Below are positions 47,502-56,795 of a DNA stretch of 64,000 nucleotides, one piece after another. This DNA is from Postechiella marina. GTDB lineage: Bacteria > Bacteroidota > Bacteroidia > Flavobacteriales > Flavobacteriaceae. The notes beneath the pieces are model-generated. The model saw only the letters and a list, made by a program, of their open reading frames with translations, made no database searches and was not told the DNA's origin. The stretch spans positions 310,001-374,000 of the forward strand of contig NZ_BAABCA010000001.1 in the NCBI RefSeq assembly GCF_039538365.1, written 5' to 3'. How positions within the stretch are numbered: position 1 is the first letter of the stretch; each line of letters begins with the position of its first letter. Made by a program: the position numbers and the translations under genes.

Positions 47502-48419
47502 TTATTCTTGTTTTTTGGCCTCAATTGCATTAATTATGGTTTTAATATCTGTTAAATAATCAAACCAAAGTGTGTTTTCATTCTTTTTAAACCAAGTAAG
47601 TTGACGTTTAGCAAAACGACGCGAATTCTTTTTTATTTCTGATATAGCAAACTCTAGCGTCCATTCGTTATTTAAATAGTTAAACAGTTCTTTATAGCCA
47701 ACAGTGTTTAATGCGTTTAACTTTTGATATGGTAATAGTGTTTTTACTTCGTTTAATAAACCTTCATTAATCATTATATCTACACGCCTGTTAATACGAT
47801 CGTAAATAATAGGTCTATCGGCTGTTAAGCCAATCGTTATGGTTTTAAAAGGGCGTTTGCCTTTATCTTTATTTAAAAATGAAGAATATGGCTTCCCCGA
47901 CCCTATGCAAATTTCTAAAGCACGAATTAAACGGTGTGGATTGTCTATAGCAATGGTATTGTAAGACCTAATGTCTAGCGTTTTTAATTTTTCTTGTAAA
48001 ACAGTAATGCCTTTTGTGGCTAAAATATTGTTTAGGTTATCTCTTACACTGGCATCTACCGCAGGAAAATAGTCTAACCCTTTGTTTACAGCATCTACAT
48101 ATAAGCCAGAGCCACCAACCATAATTATAACGTTTTTTGTTTTATGTAAGGTGTTTATGGTTTTTATAGCCTCTTTCTCGAAAGTGCCAACACTATAATT
48201 GTCGTGTATAGAAATATTATGAATAAAGTGATGCGGTGCTGCAGCTAGCTCGGTAGGAGTAGGTGCTGCAGTACCAATTTGCATGTCTTTAAAAAACTGA
48301 CGTGAATCGGCAGAAATTATTTCGGTATTAAAATGTTGTGCTAGTTTTATGCTTAGCGCTGTTTTACCAATGGCTGTTGGACCAACTATTGATATTAAAT
48401 ATTTTGTAGATGACTTAAT
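47502..48419 (-). CDS. miaA: tRNA dimethylallyltransferase MiaA (apparent ATT start)
   Basis: Adds the dimethylallyl group to adenosine 37 of UNN-decoding tRNAs. The largest ATG frame (start 48284) begins only at MQIGTAAPT and lacks the P-loop. Reading the same frame upstream gives KYLISIVGPTAIGKT and IISADSRQFFKDM, the real P-loop and DSRQ motif, with no interruption. The stop ahead is TAG, and between it and the P-loop there is no ATG, GTG or TTG. The best start is ATT at 48417-48419, giving 305 residues, normal for the family. It is divergent from nothing close; the K+ channel gene lies upstream on the same strand. Confidence 0.92.
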   Translation of the reverse strand: MKSSTKYLISIVGPTAIGKTALSIKLAQHFNTEIISADSRQFFKDMQIGTAAPTPTELAAAPHHFIHNISIHDNYSVGTFEKEAIKTINTLHKTKNVIIMVGGSGLYVDAVNKGLDYFPAVDASVRDNLNNILATKGITVLQEKLKTLDIRSYNTIAIDNPHRLIRALEICIGSGKPYSSFLNKDKGKRPFKTITIGLTADRPIIYDRINRRVDIMINEGLLNEVKTLLPYQKLNALNTVGYKELFNYLNNEWTLEFAISEIKKNSRRFAKRQLTWFKKNENTLWFDYLTDIKTIINAIEAKKQE

Positions 48420-48676
48420 GGGCTATTAGTTTTTGTTTATGGGGTAAAGGTAAAAAACAAATAGACTTTTACTAGTATTGAAAACTAGTTTTTATAGGTA
48501 TAACTATTAAGGGGTGTGGCATACTTCGATAGTGCTTAGTATAAGTTTGTTTAAACTCTTTTTGCATTGTAGCATATATGTAATACAAAAAAAGCAATTG
48601 CCAAAAGCTTGATTTTTTGGAGTTAATAAATATTTTTTCTTGTTAAAGGTAAAAAACGGTCGTCTAAAAAGAGGCG

Positions 48677-49525
48677 TTAACCATTAAGTTTTTCGCCACA
48701 ATTGTAGCAAAATTGTGCACCATCTTTATGTTTTTCTGCTAAGCAGTTTCTGCAAGATTGTGAGTTTAGAAATGTTAGGCCTCCAGTTTTTTCTTTATCG
48801 GTTTTTGTTTGATTGGTATATTCTGCTGTTACAATGCCCGTAGGTACTGCTATTATACCGTAACCTAAAATCATAATTAGCGAGGCAATGGATTGGCCTA
48901 GTGGTGTTATTGGAGAAATATCGCCATAGCCTACGGTTGTTAGGGTTACAATACACCAGTATACACTAGCGGGTATGCTTGTAAATCCAGATTCGTCGCC
49001 TTCTACCATGTACATAATAGTACCTAAAATTATTGAGATAATAATAACAGCAAATAGAAATACCGATATTTTTACTCGGCTTGCTTTTAGTGCTTTTACC
49101 AAAGTGTTTGAGGCGCCTAAGTAGCGTGCTAATTTTAAAATCCTGAATATTCTTAATAAGCGTAAGGCGCGCAGTGCTGCTAATGCATGAAGGCCTCCAA
49201 ATAGTAATGAAATGTATTTAGGAATGGTAGATAGAAAGTCTATAAGACCATAAAAACTAAAAATATAATTTAATGGTTTTTTTACTGTTACTATTCTTAT
49301 TATGTATTCTATAGTAAATAGAATAGTTATTATCCATTCTGATATATTTAAAAAGTTGTGATATTGTGCATCAAAACTTTTTACACTTTCTAGCATAACA
49401 AGAATAATACTTGCTAGTATGGCAATAAGTAAAATGACATCGAATAGTTTACCGGCAGGAGTGTCTGCTTCGTAAATAATTTCGTGAAGCTTAGATTTCC
49501 AATGTCTTTTTTGCGTTGTACTCAT
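48677..49525 (-). CDS. Voltage-gated-type potassium channel with C-terminal zinc-ribbon tail
   Basis: A six-helix ion channel of 282 residues. The S4 segment has regularly spaced arginines (LRALRLLRIFRILKLARY), and the pore loop carries the K+ filter TVGYGD. It is a KvAP-like single-subunit channel that would work as a tetramer in the inner membrane. The end is unusual: after the last helix a 50-residue tail holds CRNC and CYNC pairs (about 250-275), a probable zinc ribbon. The physiological role (membrane potential, osmotic control) is not shown. No RCK domain is attached. Confidence 0.9.
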   Translation of the reverse strand: MSTTQKRHWKSKLHEIIYEADTPAGKLFDVILLIAILASIILVMLESVKSFDAQYHNFLNISEWIITILFTIEYIIRIVTVKKPLNYIFSFYGLIDFLSTIPKYISLLFGGLHALAALRALRLLRIFRILKLARYLGASNTLVKALKASRVKISVFLFAVIIISIILGTIMYMVEGDESGFTSIPASVYWCIVTLTTVGYGDISPITPLGQSIASLIMILGYGIIAVPTGIVTAEYTNQTKTDKEKTGGLTFLNSQSCRNCLAEKHKDGAQFCYNCGEKLNG

Positions 49526-49565
49526 AAATTCAAAAGTAATAAAAAAAGATAAAGCTGTTTCATTC

Positions 49566-50930
49566 TTATTCTAATGTAATAATTTTTAAACGTTTATTTT
49601 TTCTTAAGTAATTTTGAATAATATGTTGTGCATCTCTATTGTTTTCCATTGGTGTAATAAAAGAATGTAAAACTTCTAGATTGTTAATTTGATAATTAAG
49701 GTTGAAGAATCCTAAACCTTTAAAAACGCCATTTTCTATAAGTATGGCACTGCGTTCTTCAATTTCTCTGCCTCGGTCTACAATAACCATATTTTTGTTT
49801 TTGTAGCTGTATTTTTCTGTTAATTGTTGTGCGCGTAGGTTGTAATCTACAACGTTTTCTTTTTCTATGCAAGCACCATTACAAGCGTTAATATCGTAAT
49901 TAAAACAGCTCGATTTTGTTTTATATAAACCACTTAATTTTTGGCAAAGTTTAAACTCTTCTACTACTTTTTCTATAAAACTCTTGGCGCTTTGTCTGTT
50001 TGTAAAGGTGGTAATTGGATTTTTTCGTCCGTCTGCAATATCAATTTTTAGGTTGATATAACCATTGTTATCTTTAAAACTGTATAAGGCATGCGAGAAC
50101 GTTTTACGTCGCAAAGCTCTATTATAAATGGGGTTGTTACGTTTTATTTCTTCGCTTTCTTTTAGTAAAGCAACCAATTCACTGCCTGTAGCTTCGTAAG
50201 TTACAGAAGCTGCATGTAATTGTATTTTTTTAGATTTAGCGTTTGTATTAGTAAAATGTTGATTAATACGTTTTTTTATATTTTTACTTTTTCCAATATA
50301 AATAATATCTCCGTTGGCTTTGTGTATGTAATATACACCTGTAATAGTAGGTAAACTAGCTATAATATCTATATGTTTAGGCTCAAGTTGCTTTTTAGGG
50401 TTTAAACTTATAGATTCTTGAATAATAGTTTTTGTAGTGTCTTTATCTAATAATATTTTAAACAACTTAACGGTAGCTAATGCGTCGCCAGATGCACGGT
50501 GCCTATCGGTAACAGGGATACCTAACGATCTAACTAGCTTACCAAGGCTGTAAGAGGGTTGACCTGGAATTAAACGTTTAGAAAGTTCTACCGAGCAAAG
50601 TGTTTTTCTTTCATAATCAAAGCCTAAACGTCTAAACTCTGTAGATAAAATGCGGTAATCAAATTGTGCGTTATGCGCCACTAAAATACAGTCTTCTGTA
50701 ATTTCTACAATACGTTTTGCAATCTCGTAAAACTTAGGGGCGTTGCGTAGCATATTGCTATTTATGCCTGTTAAATTAACAACAAAGGGTTGTATTTCTC
50801 GTTCTGGGTTTACTAGGCTAATAAATTGATCGACTATTTCGTGTCCGTTGTATTTGTAGATTGCAATTTCTGTAATGCCCTCTTCATTAAATTTACCACC
50901 AGTAGTTTCTATGTCTAAAATTGCGTACAA
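49566..50930 (-). CDS. DNA polymerase III epsilon-like exonuclease fused to GIY-YIG nuclease
   Basis: A 454-residue protein with an N-terminal DEDDh 3'-5' exonuclease (AILDIETTG, the VAHNAQFDYRIL Exo II region, and HRASGDALATVKL) and a C-terminal UvrC-like GIY-YIG endonuclease (TGVYYIHKANG, IIYIGKSKNIKKR, about residues 195-275), then a cysteine-bearing tail (about 340-360) with CFNYDINACNGAC. It likely acts in DNA repair or end-processing, comparable to the Cho/UvrC family; the fusion is known in several phyla. No uvrA or uvrB lies nearby. Confidence 0.9.
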   Translation of the reverse strand: MYAILDIETTGGKFNEEGITEIAIYKYNGHEIVDQFISLVNPEREIQPFVVNLTGINSNMLRNAPKFYEIAKRIVEITEDCILVAHNAQFDYRILSTEFRRLGFDYERKTLCSVELSKRLIPGQPSYSLGKLVRSLGIPVTDRHRASGDALATVKLFKILLDKDTTKTIIQESISLNPKKQLEPKHIDIIASLPTITGVYYIHKANGDIIYIGKSKNIKKRINQHFTNTNAKSKKIQLHAASVTYEATGSELVALLKESEEIKRNNPIYNRALRRKTFSHALYSFKDNNGYINLKIDIADGRKNPITTFTNRQSAKSFIEKVVEEFKLCQKLSGLYKTKSSCFNYDINACNGACIEKENVVDYNLRAQQLTEKYSYKNKNMVIVDRGREIEERSAILIENGVFKGLGFFNLNYQINNLEVLHSFITPMENNRDAQHIIQNYLRKNKRLKIITLE

Positions 50931-50988
50931 AAAATGTTTATGTGTTTTTAAACTAATATTTTAAACTACTCCTTAAGAGTAATTGTTA

Positions 50989-51657
50989 TTAATTGTAGTT
51001 TCTACTTCCAAATATACTACTTCCAACTCTAACCATGGTACTTCCACAGTTAATAGCTAGCTTGTAATCGCCACTCATACCCATAGAAATTGTGTTAAAC
51101 AGGCAATTATCTGTTTTTATGGTCTTTAATTTTTGAAAAGTAGTCTTTAAAGAGCTGAATTCTTTTTCAATTTGTTTTTTATTATCGGTAAATGTTGCCA
51201 TTCCCATTACACCAACAATTTTAATGTTTTTTAATTCAGAAATGGTTTTAGATTGAATAATATTTGAAGCAGATTCAAAGTCCATTCCAAATTTAGAATC
51301 TTCTGAAGCTATTTTTATTTGTAACAAGCAATTAATTATTCTGTTGTGTTTAAGAGCTTGTTTGTTAATTTCTTCAAGTAAATTTAAATTATCTACACCA
51401 TGAATTAAACTTACAAACTCTGCCATGTACTTTACTTTATTGCGTTGTACATGCCCAATCATGTGCCATTCAATATCTTTTGGCATAACAGTAAACTTGT
51501 TTGCCATTTCTTGAATTTTGTTTTCTCCAAAAATACGTTGTCCTGCATTGTAGGCTTCCATTAAATCTGTAACAGGTTTGGTCTTAGATACAGCAACTAA
51601 AGTAACATGCTCTGGTAAAGTAGATTTTATGTGCTCTAGGTTAGTTTGTATGCTCAT
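50989..51657 (-). CDS. YggS-family PLP homeostasis protein
   Basis: A 222-residue TIM-barrel protein that binds pyridoxal phosphate and keeps its free level balanced (PLPBP/YggS). The lysine is in VAVSKTKP near residue 24. ENKIQEM, WHMIGHVQRNK and the late SMGMSGDYKLAI (phosphate-binding) are the usual segments. It is often found near proC (here 3.6 kb away). Confidence 0.93.
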   Translation of the reverse strand: MSIQTNLEHIKSTLPEHVTLVAVSKTKPVTDLMEAYNAGQRIFGENKIQEMANKFTVMPKDIEWHMIGHVQRNKVKYMAEFVSLIHGVDNLNLLEEINKQALKHNRIINCLLQIKIASEDSKFGMDFESASNIIQSKTISELKNIKIVGVMGMATFTDNKKQIEKEFSSLKTTFQKLKTIKTDNCLFNTISMGMSGDYKLAINCGSTMVRVGSSIFGSRNYN

Positions 51658-51705
51658 TTATATTTTTTTTGATTTACCAGATTAGTTAGAATACCCTAGG
51701 TTGGT

Positions 51706-52596
51706 TTATTTTAAAAATTGTTTAGCTACTTTTTCTGCCTTTCTGTTTTCTGAATAGTCATAAAAACCTTCTCCAGATTTTACTCCCAGTTTACCAGCAT
51801 TTACCATATTTACAAGTAAGGGACATGGTGCATATTTAGGGTTTTTAAATCCGTCGTACATAACATGTAATATAGAAAGACAAACGTCTAACCCAATAAA
51901 ATCTGCTAGTTGTAAAGGTCCCATTGGGTGAGCCATTCCTAATTTCATAACGGTATCTATTTCTAAAACCCCAGCTACGCCATTGTAAAGTGTTTCTATA
52001 GATTCGTTTAGCATAGGCATTAAAATGCGATTTGCTACAAAACCAGGATAATCGTTAACCTCTACAGGTATTTTTCCTAAGGTTTTAGAGAGTTCCATAA
52101 TAGTATTGGTAACACTGTTACTTGTATTGTAGCCTCTTATTATTTCTACTAATGCCATAATAGGCACCGGATTCATAAAATGCATACCAATAACTTGCTC
52201 TGGCCTTGAAGTTACAGATGCTATTTGGGTAATTGAGATAGATGAGGTATTTGTTGCCAGAATGGTGTTTTCGGGGCAATGCTGGTCTAATTGTTTAAAA
52301 ATTTTAAGTTTTAAATCGAAATTTTCGGTAGCTGCTTCTACTACTAAGTCACAAGTTTTAACACCATCTTTAATAGAGGTAAAAGTTTCTATATTAGCTA
52401 GCGTATTGGCTTTATCTGTAACTGTAATTTTTTCTTTAGTTACCATTCTGTCTAAATTCTTAGCAATAGTTGCCAATCCTTTTTCTAGCGAAGCGTCACT
52501 AATATCTATAAGTTTTACTTTAAATCCGCTTTGCGCAAAAGTATGTGCTATACCATTACCCATAGTACCAGCACCAATAACTGCGATGTTTTTCAT
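51706..52596 (-). CDS. 3-hydroxybutyryl-CoA (3-hydroxyacyl-CoA) dehydrogenase
   Basis: A 296-residue NAD(P)-dependent dehydrogenase. The Rossmann motif GAGTMGNGIAHTFAQ opens the protein, with Glu/Asp at the end of strand two, and the catalytic histidine is in GMHFMNPVP (about residue 138), followed by the GFVANRILMP helix and C-terminal dimerisation domain. It turns 3-hydroxybutyryl-CoA to acetoacetyl-CoA, or the reverse, in fatty-acid or butyrate metabolism. The assignment to the Hbd/PaaH subgroup is good; the direction is unknown. Confidence 0.94.
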   Translation of the reverse strand: MKNIAVIGAGTMGNGIAHTFAQSGFKVKLIDISDASLEKGLATIAKNLDRMVTKEKITVTDKANTLANIETFTSIKDGVKTCDLVVEAATENFDLKLKIFKQLDQHCPENTILATNTSSISITQIASVTSRPEQVIGMHFMNPVPIMALVEIIRGYNTSNSVTNTIMELSKTLGKIPVEVNDYPGFVANRILMPMLNESIETLYNGVAGVLEIDTVMKLGMAHPMGPLQLADFIGLDVCLSILHVMYDGFKNPKYAPCPLLVNMVNAGKLGVKSGEGFYDYSENRKAEKVAKQFLK

Positions 52597-52690
52597 TGAA
52601 ATTATATGTTTTATTATGGTTTGTTTTAGTGTGTTTATTTAAGCGTTAAGAAAGGATAGTTTATTTTAACTAGCGATTCAAACTTAAAAG

Positions 52691-53650
52691 TTAAAAACAA
52701 TCTATAATTTGTGTTGCAACTCTAAGGGCTTCGGTGCCATCGTGTAAAGTAACAATAGGTGTTGTGTTTGTGTTAATGGCATGAGCAAAAGTTTCTAACT
52801 CATCTAAAATAGAGTTGTTATTGGCTATTTCAGGATTATCAAAATAAATTTGTTTTTTAACGCCCTCTGCATTTTGTAAAACCATATCAAAGTCTCCAGG
52901 AGTTTCTGGAGCATCTTTCATTTTTACTACTTCGCATTTCTTTTCTAAAAAATCGACAGATATGTACGCATCTTTTTGAAAAAAACGAGCTTTACGCATT
53001 TTTTTTAAAGAAATTCTACTTGCTGTTAAATTGGCAACACATCCGTTTTCGAATTCTAATCTTGCATTAGCTATATCTGGTGTGTCGCTAATAACAGCTA
53101 CTCCGCTGGCCGAAACGTGTTTTACTTTCGATTTTACAATACTTAAAATAATATCTATATCATGAATCATTAAATCTAAAACTACAGGTACATCTGTACC
53201 ACGAGGGTTAAACTCTGCCAATCGATGTGTTTCTATAAACATTGGCGAATTAATGTCGTTTTTTACAGCTATAAATGCTGGGTTAAATCGTTCTACATGT
53301 CCAACTTGCCCTCTAAGGTTATTTTCTGCTAAAAGTTGTCTAATATGTTCAGCTTCTTCAACTGTATTGGTTATAGGCTTTTCTATAAAAATATGTTTAC
53401 CTTTTGCGATGGCCTGCTTAGCACAATGATAATGCGATAGGGTTGGGGTTACAATATCGACAACATCGACAGCATCAATAAGAGCGTCAATAGAATCGAA
53501 AAATTTATAACCAAATTCTGCTTCTACTTTTTTACCATTAGCTTCGTCTGCATCATAAAAACCAACAAGATTATATTGGCTTGATTGTTTAAGAAGTCTT
53601 AAATGAATTTTTCCTAGATGGCCAGCACCAAGTACACCTGCGTTTAACAT
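52691..53650 (-). CDS. Gfo/Idh/MocA family oxidoreductase
   Basis: A 319-residue NAD(P)-dependent dehydrogenase. The Rossmann loop is GVLGAGHLGKIHLR and the EKPITNT motif (catalytic-lysine region) is at about residue 95; the C-terminal alpha/beta domain follows. Substrates in this family are mostly sugars or cyclitols, and none can be named here. The gene is the last of a minus-strand run (hydroxybutyryl-CoA dehydrogenase, YggS) with about 95 bases between them. It is divergent from pcm. Confidence 0.92.
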   Translation of the reverse strand: MLNAGVLGAGHLGKIHLRLLKQSSQYNLVGFYDADEANGKKVEAEFGYKFFDSIDALIDAVDVVDIVTPTLSHYHCAKQAIAKGKHIFIEKPITNTVEEAEHIRQLLAENNLRGQVGHVERFNPAFIAVKNDINSPMFIETHRLAEFNPRGTDVPVVLDLMIHDIDIILSIVKSKVKHVSASGVAVISDTPDIANARLEFENGCVANLTASRISLKKMRKARFFQKDAYISVDFLEKKCEVVKMKDAPETPGDFDMVLQNAEGVKKQIYFDNPEIANNNSILDELETFAHAINTNTTPIVTLHDGTEALRVATQIIDCF

Positions 53651-53808
53651 ATATTTTACGTTTTCAACAAAAATAAGGTATTTAAGACATGAATTTATTA
53701 AATTTCACTTAATTTTTTATATTAGATAGTAGTGTAATAATTCTAATAAAAATAGTTTTTTGCTACAAAATGTTTACCTAATTTTAGCATTGAAAATTTA
53801 CACAACCA

Positions 53809-54450
53809 TTGGAAGATACATTTAAACATAAGGGATTAAGGCAGAAATTAGTTAATATTTTAAAAGACAAGAATATAAAGAGCGAAGCAGTTTTAAAGGC
53901 TATTGGAAAAGTGCCTAGACATTTGTTTATGGATTCTGGTTTTTTAGATCATGCATACCAGGATAAAGCTTTTCCTATTGCAGCAAATCAAACTATTTCG
54001 CAACCTTATACTGTTGCTTTTCAAAGTGAATTGTTAAAGGTTACGCAAGGCGATAAAATTTTGGAGATTGGTACAGGTTGTGGTTATCAAACTGCTGTTT
54101 TATGCGAATTAAAAGCAAAAGTATATAGTATAGAGCGCCAACAAGAACTGTTTAAAAAAACAAGTAAGTTTTTACCAAAATTAGGCTACAGAGCTAAAAA
54201 ACTTATTTTTGGAGATGGTTATAAAGGGTTGGTTGATGAGGCTCCTTTTGATAGTATTATTGTGACTGCTGGTGCGCCTTTTGTGCCAAAACCTTTATTA
54301 AGTCAGTTAAAAATAGGGGGTAGGCTTGTTATTCCGGTGGGAGACGATGTGCAAATAATGAATTTGTTTATAAGAAAAGGGCAAAAGGAATTCGAGCAAC
54401 ATGAGTATGGTGAGTTTCGTTTTGTACCATTGTTAGAAAACAAAAATTAA
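53809..54450 (+). CDS. pcm: Protein-L-isoaspartate O-methyltransferase
   Basis: Methylates isoaspartyl residues in damaged proteins so that they can return to aspartate. The 213 residues hold the SAM-binding ILEIGTGCGYQTAVL (about residue 80), the active-site Thr-Ile in NQTISQPYTV and the family's GAPFVPKP. The start is a TTG at 53809. A weak promoter-like TAATTTTA (one off TAnnTTTG) at 53779-53786 with a T-run 16 bases ahead would set the transcript start near 53793. A bidirectional terminator follows. Confidence 0.94.
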   Translation: MEDTFKHKGLRQKLVNILKDKNIKSEAVLKAIGKVPRHLFMDSGFLDHAYQDKAFPIAANQTISQPYTVAFQSELLKVTQGDKILEIGTGCGYQTAVLCELKAKVYSIERQQELFKKTSKFLPKLGYRAKKLIFGDGYKGLVDEAPFDSIIVTAGAPFVPKPLLSQLKIGGRLVIPVGDDVQIMNLFIRKGQKEFEQHEYGEFRFVPLLENKN

Positions 54451-54479
54451 GATGTTTTAGATATATAAGTGCTAATAAA

Positions 54480-54513
54480 AAAACCTCAGAACTATTGTAA
54501 ATTCTGAGGTTTT
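54480..54513. terminator. Bidirectional terminator between pcm and proB
   Basis: AACCTCAGAA and its complement pair over 12 positions (54480-54491 with 54502-54513), with an A-run on one side and T's on the other. It serves both pcm (+) and proB (-). Confidence 0.85.
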
Positions 54514-54533
54514 GCTTTATAAATTATAATATG

Positions 54534-55304
54534 TTATAGAGATATTTTGGTGCCTATCGATTTTCCATTTATAATATCGATTATGGTATTGTCTTTTTTA
54601 CCGTTAGCAATAAATGTAGGAATGTTTTGTGCTGCAGCTTGTTGTGCATAATCTAATTTCGATCCCATTCCGCCACGACCTTCGCCTTCGGCTTTAGTGT
54701 TATCTTGAATGTATTTATTTAAATCTTCTTCAGGATTTACATTTTTAACTAAATTGCTACTTTCTGCATTGGGGTTTCCAGTATAAAGACCGTCAATATC
54801 TGTTAAAATAATAAGCTTATCGGCATTAATTAGTTGAGCAATTAAGCTTGCAAGTTCATCATTATCAGAAAACATAGACATGGTAACCGATACAGCATCA
54901 TCTTCATTTGCAATAGGAATAACCCCTTCAGATAATAAGCCTTCGCAGCAATTTATCATATTTTGCCTGTGTATTCCTGGGCTAAAATCTCGTTTTGTAG
55001 GAAGTACTTGCGCACATTTCATACCATAGTCGTGAAAAATATCGTAATAAAGACGCATCATTCTTGGTTGCCCAATAGAAGAGTATACTTGCCTTCTTTG
55101 TGTTTTGTCTTTAATTTTAGATTTGCCTAAAACTTCTTTTCCTGCAATTGCAGAACCAGAAGATACTAAAAGCGTTATTATATCTCGATCGTAAAGCTCT
55201 GCTATTTGCTTTACTAAGCGCCTTAAAACAGGTCTAACTATTCTATTATCTTTGTTGGTCATTACATTGGTACCAACTTTAATAACTATTCTTTCTTTAT
55301 GCAT
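54534..55304 (-). CDS. proB: Glutamate 5-kinase (without PUA domain)
   Basis: First enzyme of proline synthesis, phosphorylating glutamate. The 256-residue protein has the amino-acid-kinase fold (VIKVGTNVMT; LVSSGSAIAGKEVL; NEDDAVS; MGSKLDYAQQAAAQN) and stops before the C-terminal PUA domain of E. coli ProB (367 residues), a short form seen in many Bacteroidota. The start overlaps the end of proC by eight bases (55297-55304), so they are translationally coupled. proA is not in the window. Confidence 0.94.
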   Translation of the reverse strand: MHKERIVIKVGTNVMTNKDNRIVRPVLRRLVKQIAELYDRDIITLLVSSGSAIAGKEVLGKSKIKDKTQRRQVYSSIGQPRMMRLYYDIFHDYGMKCAQVLPTKRDFSPGIHRQNMINCCEGLLSEGVIPIANEDDAVSVTMSMFSDNDELASLIAQLINADKLIILTDIDGLYTGNPNAESSNLVKNVNPEEDLNKYIQDNTKAEGEGRGGMGSKLDYAQQAAAQNIPTFIANGKKDNTIIDIINGKSIGTKISL

Positions 55305-56112
55305 TTTCGTGTTCTTTACCTAACTCTATTGCACGATTAAATGCAGCAAAGGCAGCTTCTTTAATTAATTCGTTAACATTATTATCTTCCATAGAGTCTA
55401 GAGCAGCTCGAGTGGTACCTCCTTTAGAAGCTACTTTTTCCATCCAAGAGTTTGGAGATAGGTTAGATTGATTAAAGAGCTCTACAGCTCCAGTAAATGT
55501 TTGACTTACCAATACTGTAGAATCGTTTTTAGAGAAGCCCATTTGTAATGCAGCTTCCATCATACTTTGCATAAAGTAAAATACGTATGCAGGACCACTT
55601 CCAGAAATTCCTGTAGAGGCATCTATTAATTTTTCGTTCGATACTTTAATAGATTTTCCTGTGGTGTCTAGTAAACTTTCTACAGTTAGCATTTCTATTC
55701 TAGAAACCTCGGGAGATGTTACATACGACGTTAGTCCTTTGCCAATTTGAGCAGGTAAATTTGGCATGGCTCTTACTATTTTTTCTAAGCCAGTTATATC
55801 TTTAATGGTGTTTATAGTAACACCCGCCATTATAGAAATAATAATTTGTTGTGGTTTTACTAAAGATTGAATAGCTTTAAATACACCTTCAGCATGATAA
55901 GGTTTTACAGCTATAAATATAATATCTGCTTTGGGTACGCAGTCTTCTAACTCTTTAAAGGCATCGAAATGAGAAATTTGATTTAACTCTTCTAACTTTT
56001 CTTCAGACTTGTCTAAAACCATAATGTTTTTCTTTTTTAGAAGTTTTGATTTCGACATGCCTTCGGCATAAGTAAGTCCCATGTTACCGGCACCAATTAC
56101 TAGTACTTTCAT
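55297..56112 (-). CDS. proC: Pyrroline-5-carboxylate reductase
   Basis: Last step of proline synthesis: reduces pyrroline-5-carboxylate with NAD(P)H. The Rossmann loop VIGAGNMGLTYAEG opens the 271 residues. AVKPYH, AMPNLPAQIGKG (active-site loop) and GISGSGPAYVFYFMQSM are typical, as is the C-terminal VASKGGTTRAALDSM. It lies in the order proC-proB on the minus strand, preceded by two small genes that may share a transcript. Confidence 0.95.
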   Translation of the reverse strand: MKVLVIGAGNMGLTYAEGMSKSKLLKKKNIMVLDKSEEKLEELNQISHFDAFKELEDCVPKADIIFIAVKPYHAEGVFKAIQSLVKPQQIIISIMAGVTINTIKDITGLEKIVRAMPNLPAQIGKGLTSYVTSPEVSRIEMLTVESLLDTTGKSIKVSNEKLIDASTGISGSGPAYVFYFMQSMMEAALQMGFSKNDSTVLVSQTFTGAVELFNQSNLSPNSWMEKVASKGGTTRAALDSMEDNNVNELIKEAAFAAFNRAIELGKEHENA

Positions 56113-56146
56113 TGTTTATATTTTAGTTGATTGTTTTATTTAAAAA

Positions 56147-56338
56147 TTAAATAAATAGCATACAGTTATTACAATCTTTTATCTCGCCATAATATGTTTG
56201 ACGGTATTTATGAATTGTTTTTATAGGTAAACCAAACAGGTGTTTTTTTATGTAAGTAACCTTGGTAATTAGTTCGCCCATTTTAAAGCTGTATCTTTTT
56301 TCTACTATTGTTTTTCTTCTTATTTGTATAATTCTCAT
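56147..56338 (-). CDS. Conserved small flavobacterial protein
   Basis: A 63-residue basic protein (many Lys/Arg and aromatic residues) ending in the CNNC pair (DCNNCMLFI). I recall similar flavobacterial short proteins ending in a KTxHKYRxTYYGEVKDC-like segment, so I take it as a real gene. The Cys-X2-Cys at the end may bind metal or be a redox pair. It sits 34 bases upstream of proC and 19 bases downstream of the acetyltransferase, on the same strand. Function is unknown. Confidence 0.65.
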   Translation of the reverse strand: MRIIQIRRKTIVEKRYSFKMGELITKVTYIKKHLFGLPIKTIHKYRQTYYGEIKDCNNCMLFI

Positions 56339-56357
56339 TAATAGTGTTTTTTAGTTA

Positions 56358-56795
56358 TTAGCGTTCTAGACGCATTTCTATGTTTTTTATTTTGAAGCCT
56401 TCTTTTTTAAATAAAAGAATAGCTGGATTATCTTTATTAATATGTATGGCGATGTCGCCTTTACAATATGTTATTGTGTGTTTAATTAGTCTTTTTGCAA
56501 TGCCTTTTCTTCTAGATTTTTCTTTAACAGCTATATTTACTAGAATATTTTCCGATAGGTACTCATTCATTCCTGTTTTGTTAACTACTGCAGCTCCTAG
56601 TATTTCGTTTTTATCTTCTATTATAAATACGTAGCCACCTAAACCCGAAATTTCTTTAGCTGCATACAATATAGATTTGCGTATTCCTGATTTAGGATCT
56701 TTAAACGGACCCGAATTTTCGAATAAGAAGTTTGTAATCCGGTTTATGTCAATAAATGATAGCCTAGAAAAAGCATCAAATGTTTTTATAGTCAT
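56358..56795 (-). CDS. GNAT family N-acetyltransferase
   Basis: A 145-residue acetyltransferase with the acetyl-CoA motif A as VAVKEKSRRKGIAKRLIKH (the Q/RxxGxG/A form is RRKGIA). The substrate is unknown. The gene starts the short minus-strand run leading into proC and proB, separated by 19 bases from the following small gene. Confidence 0.88.
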   Translation of the reverse strand: MTIKTFDAFSRLSFIDINRITNFLFENSGPFKDPKSGIRKSILYAAKEISGLGGYVFIIEDKNEILGAAVVNKTGMNEYLSENILVNIAVKEKSRRKGIAKRLIKHTITYCKGDIAIHINKDNPAILLFKKEGFKIKNIEMRLER

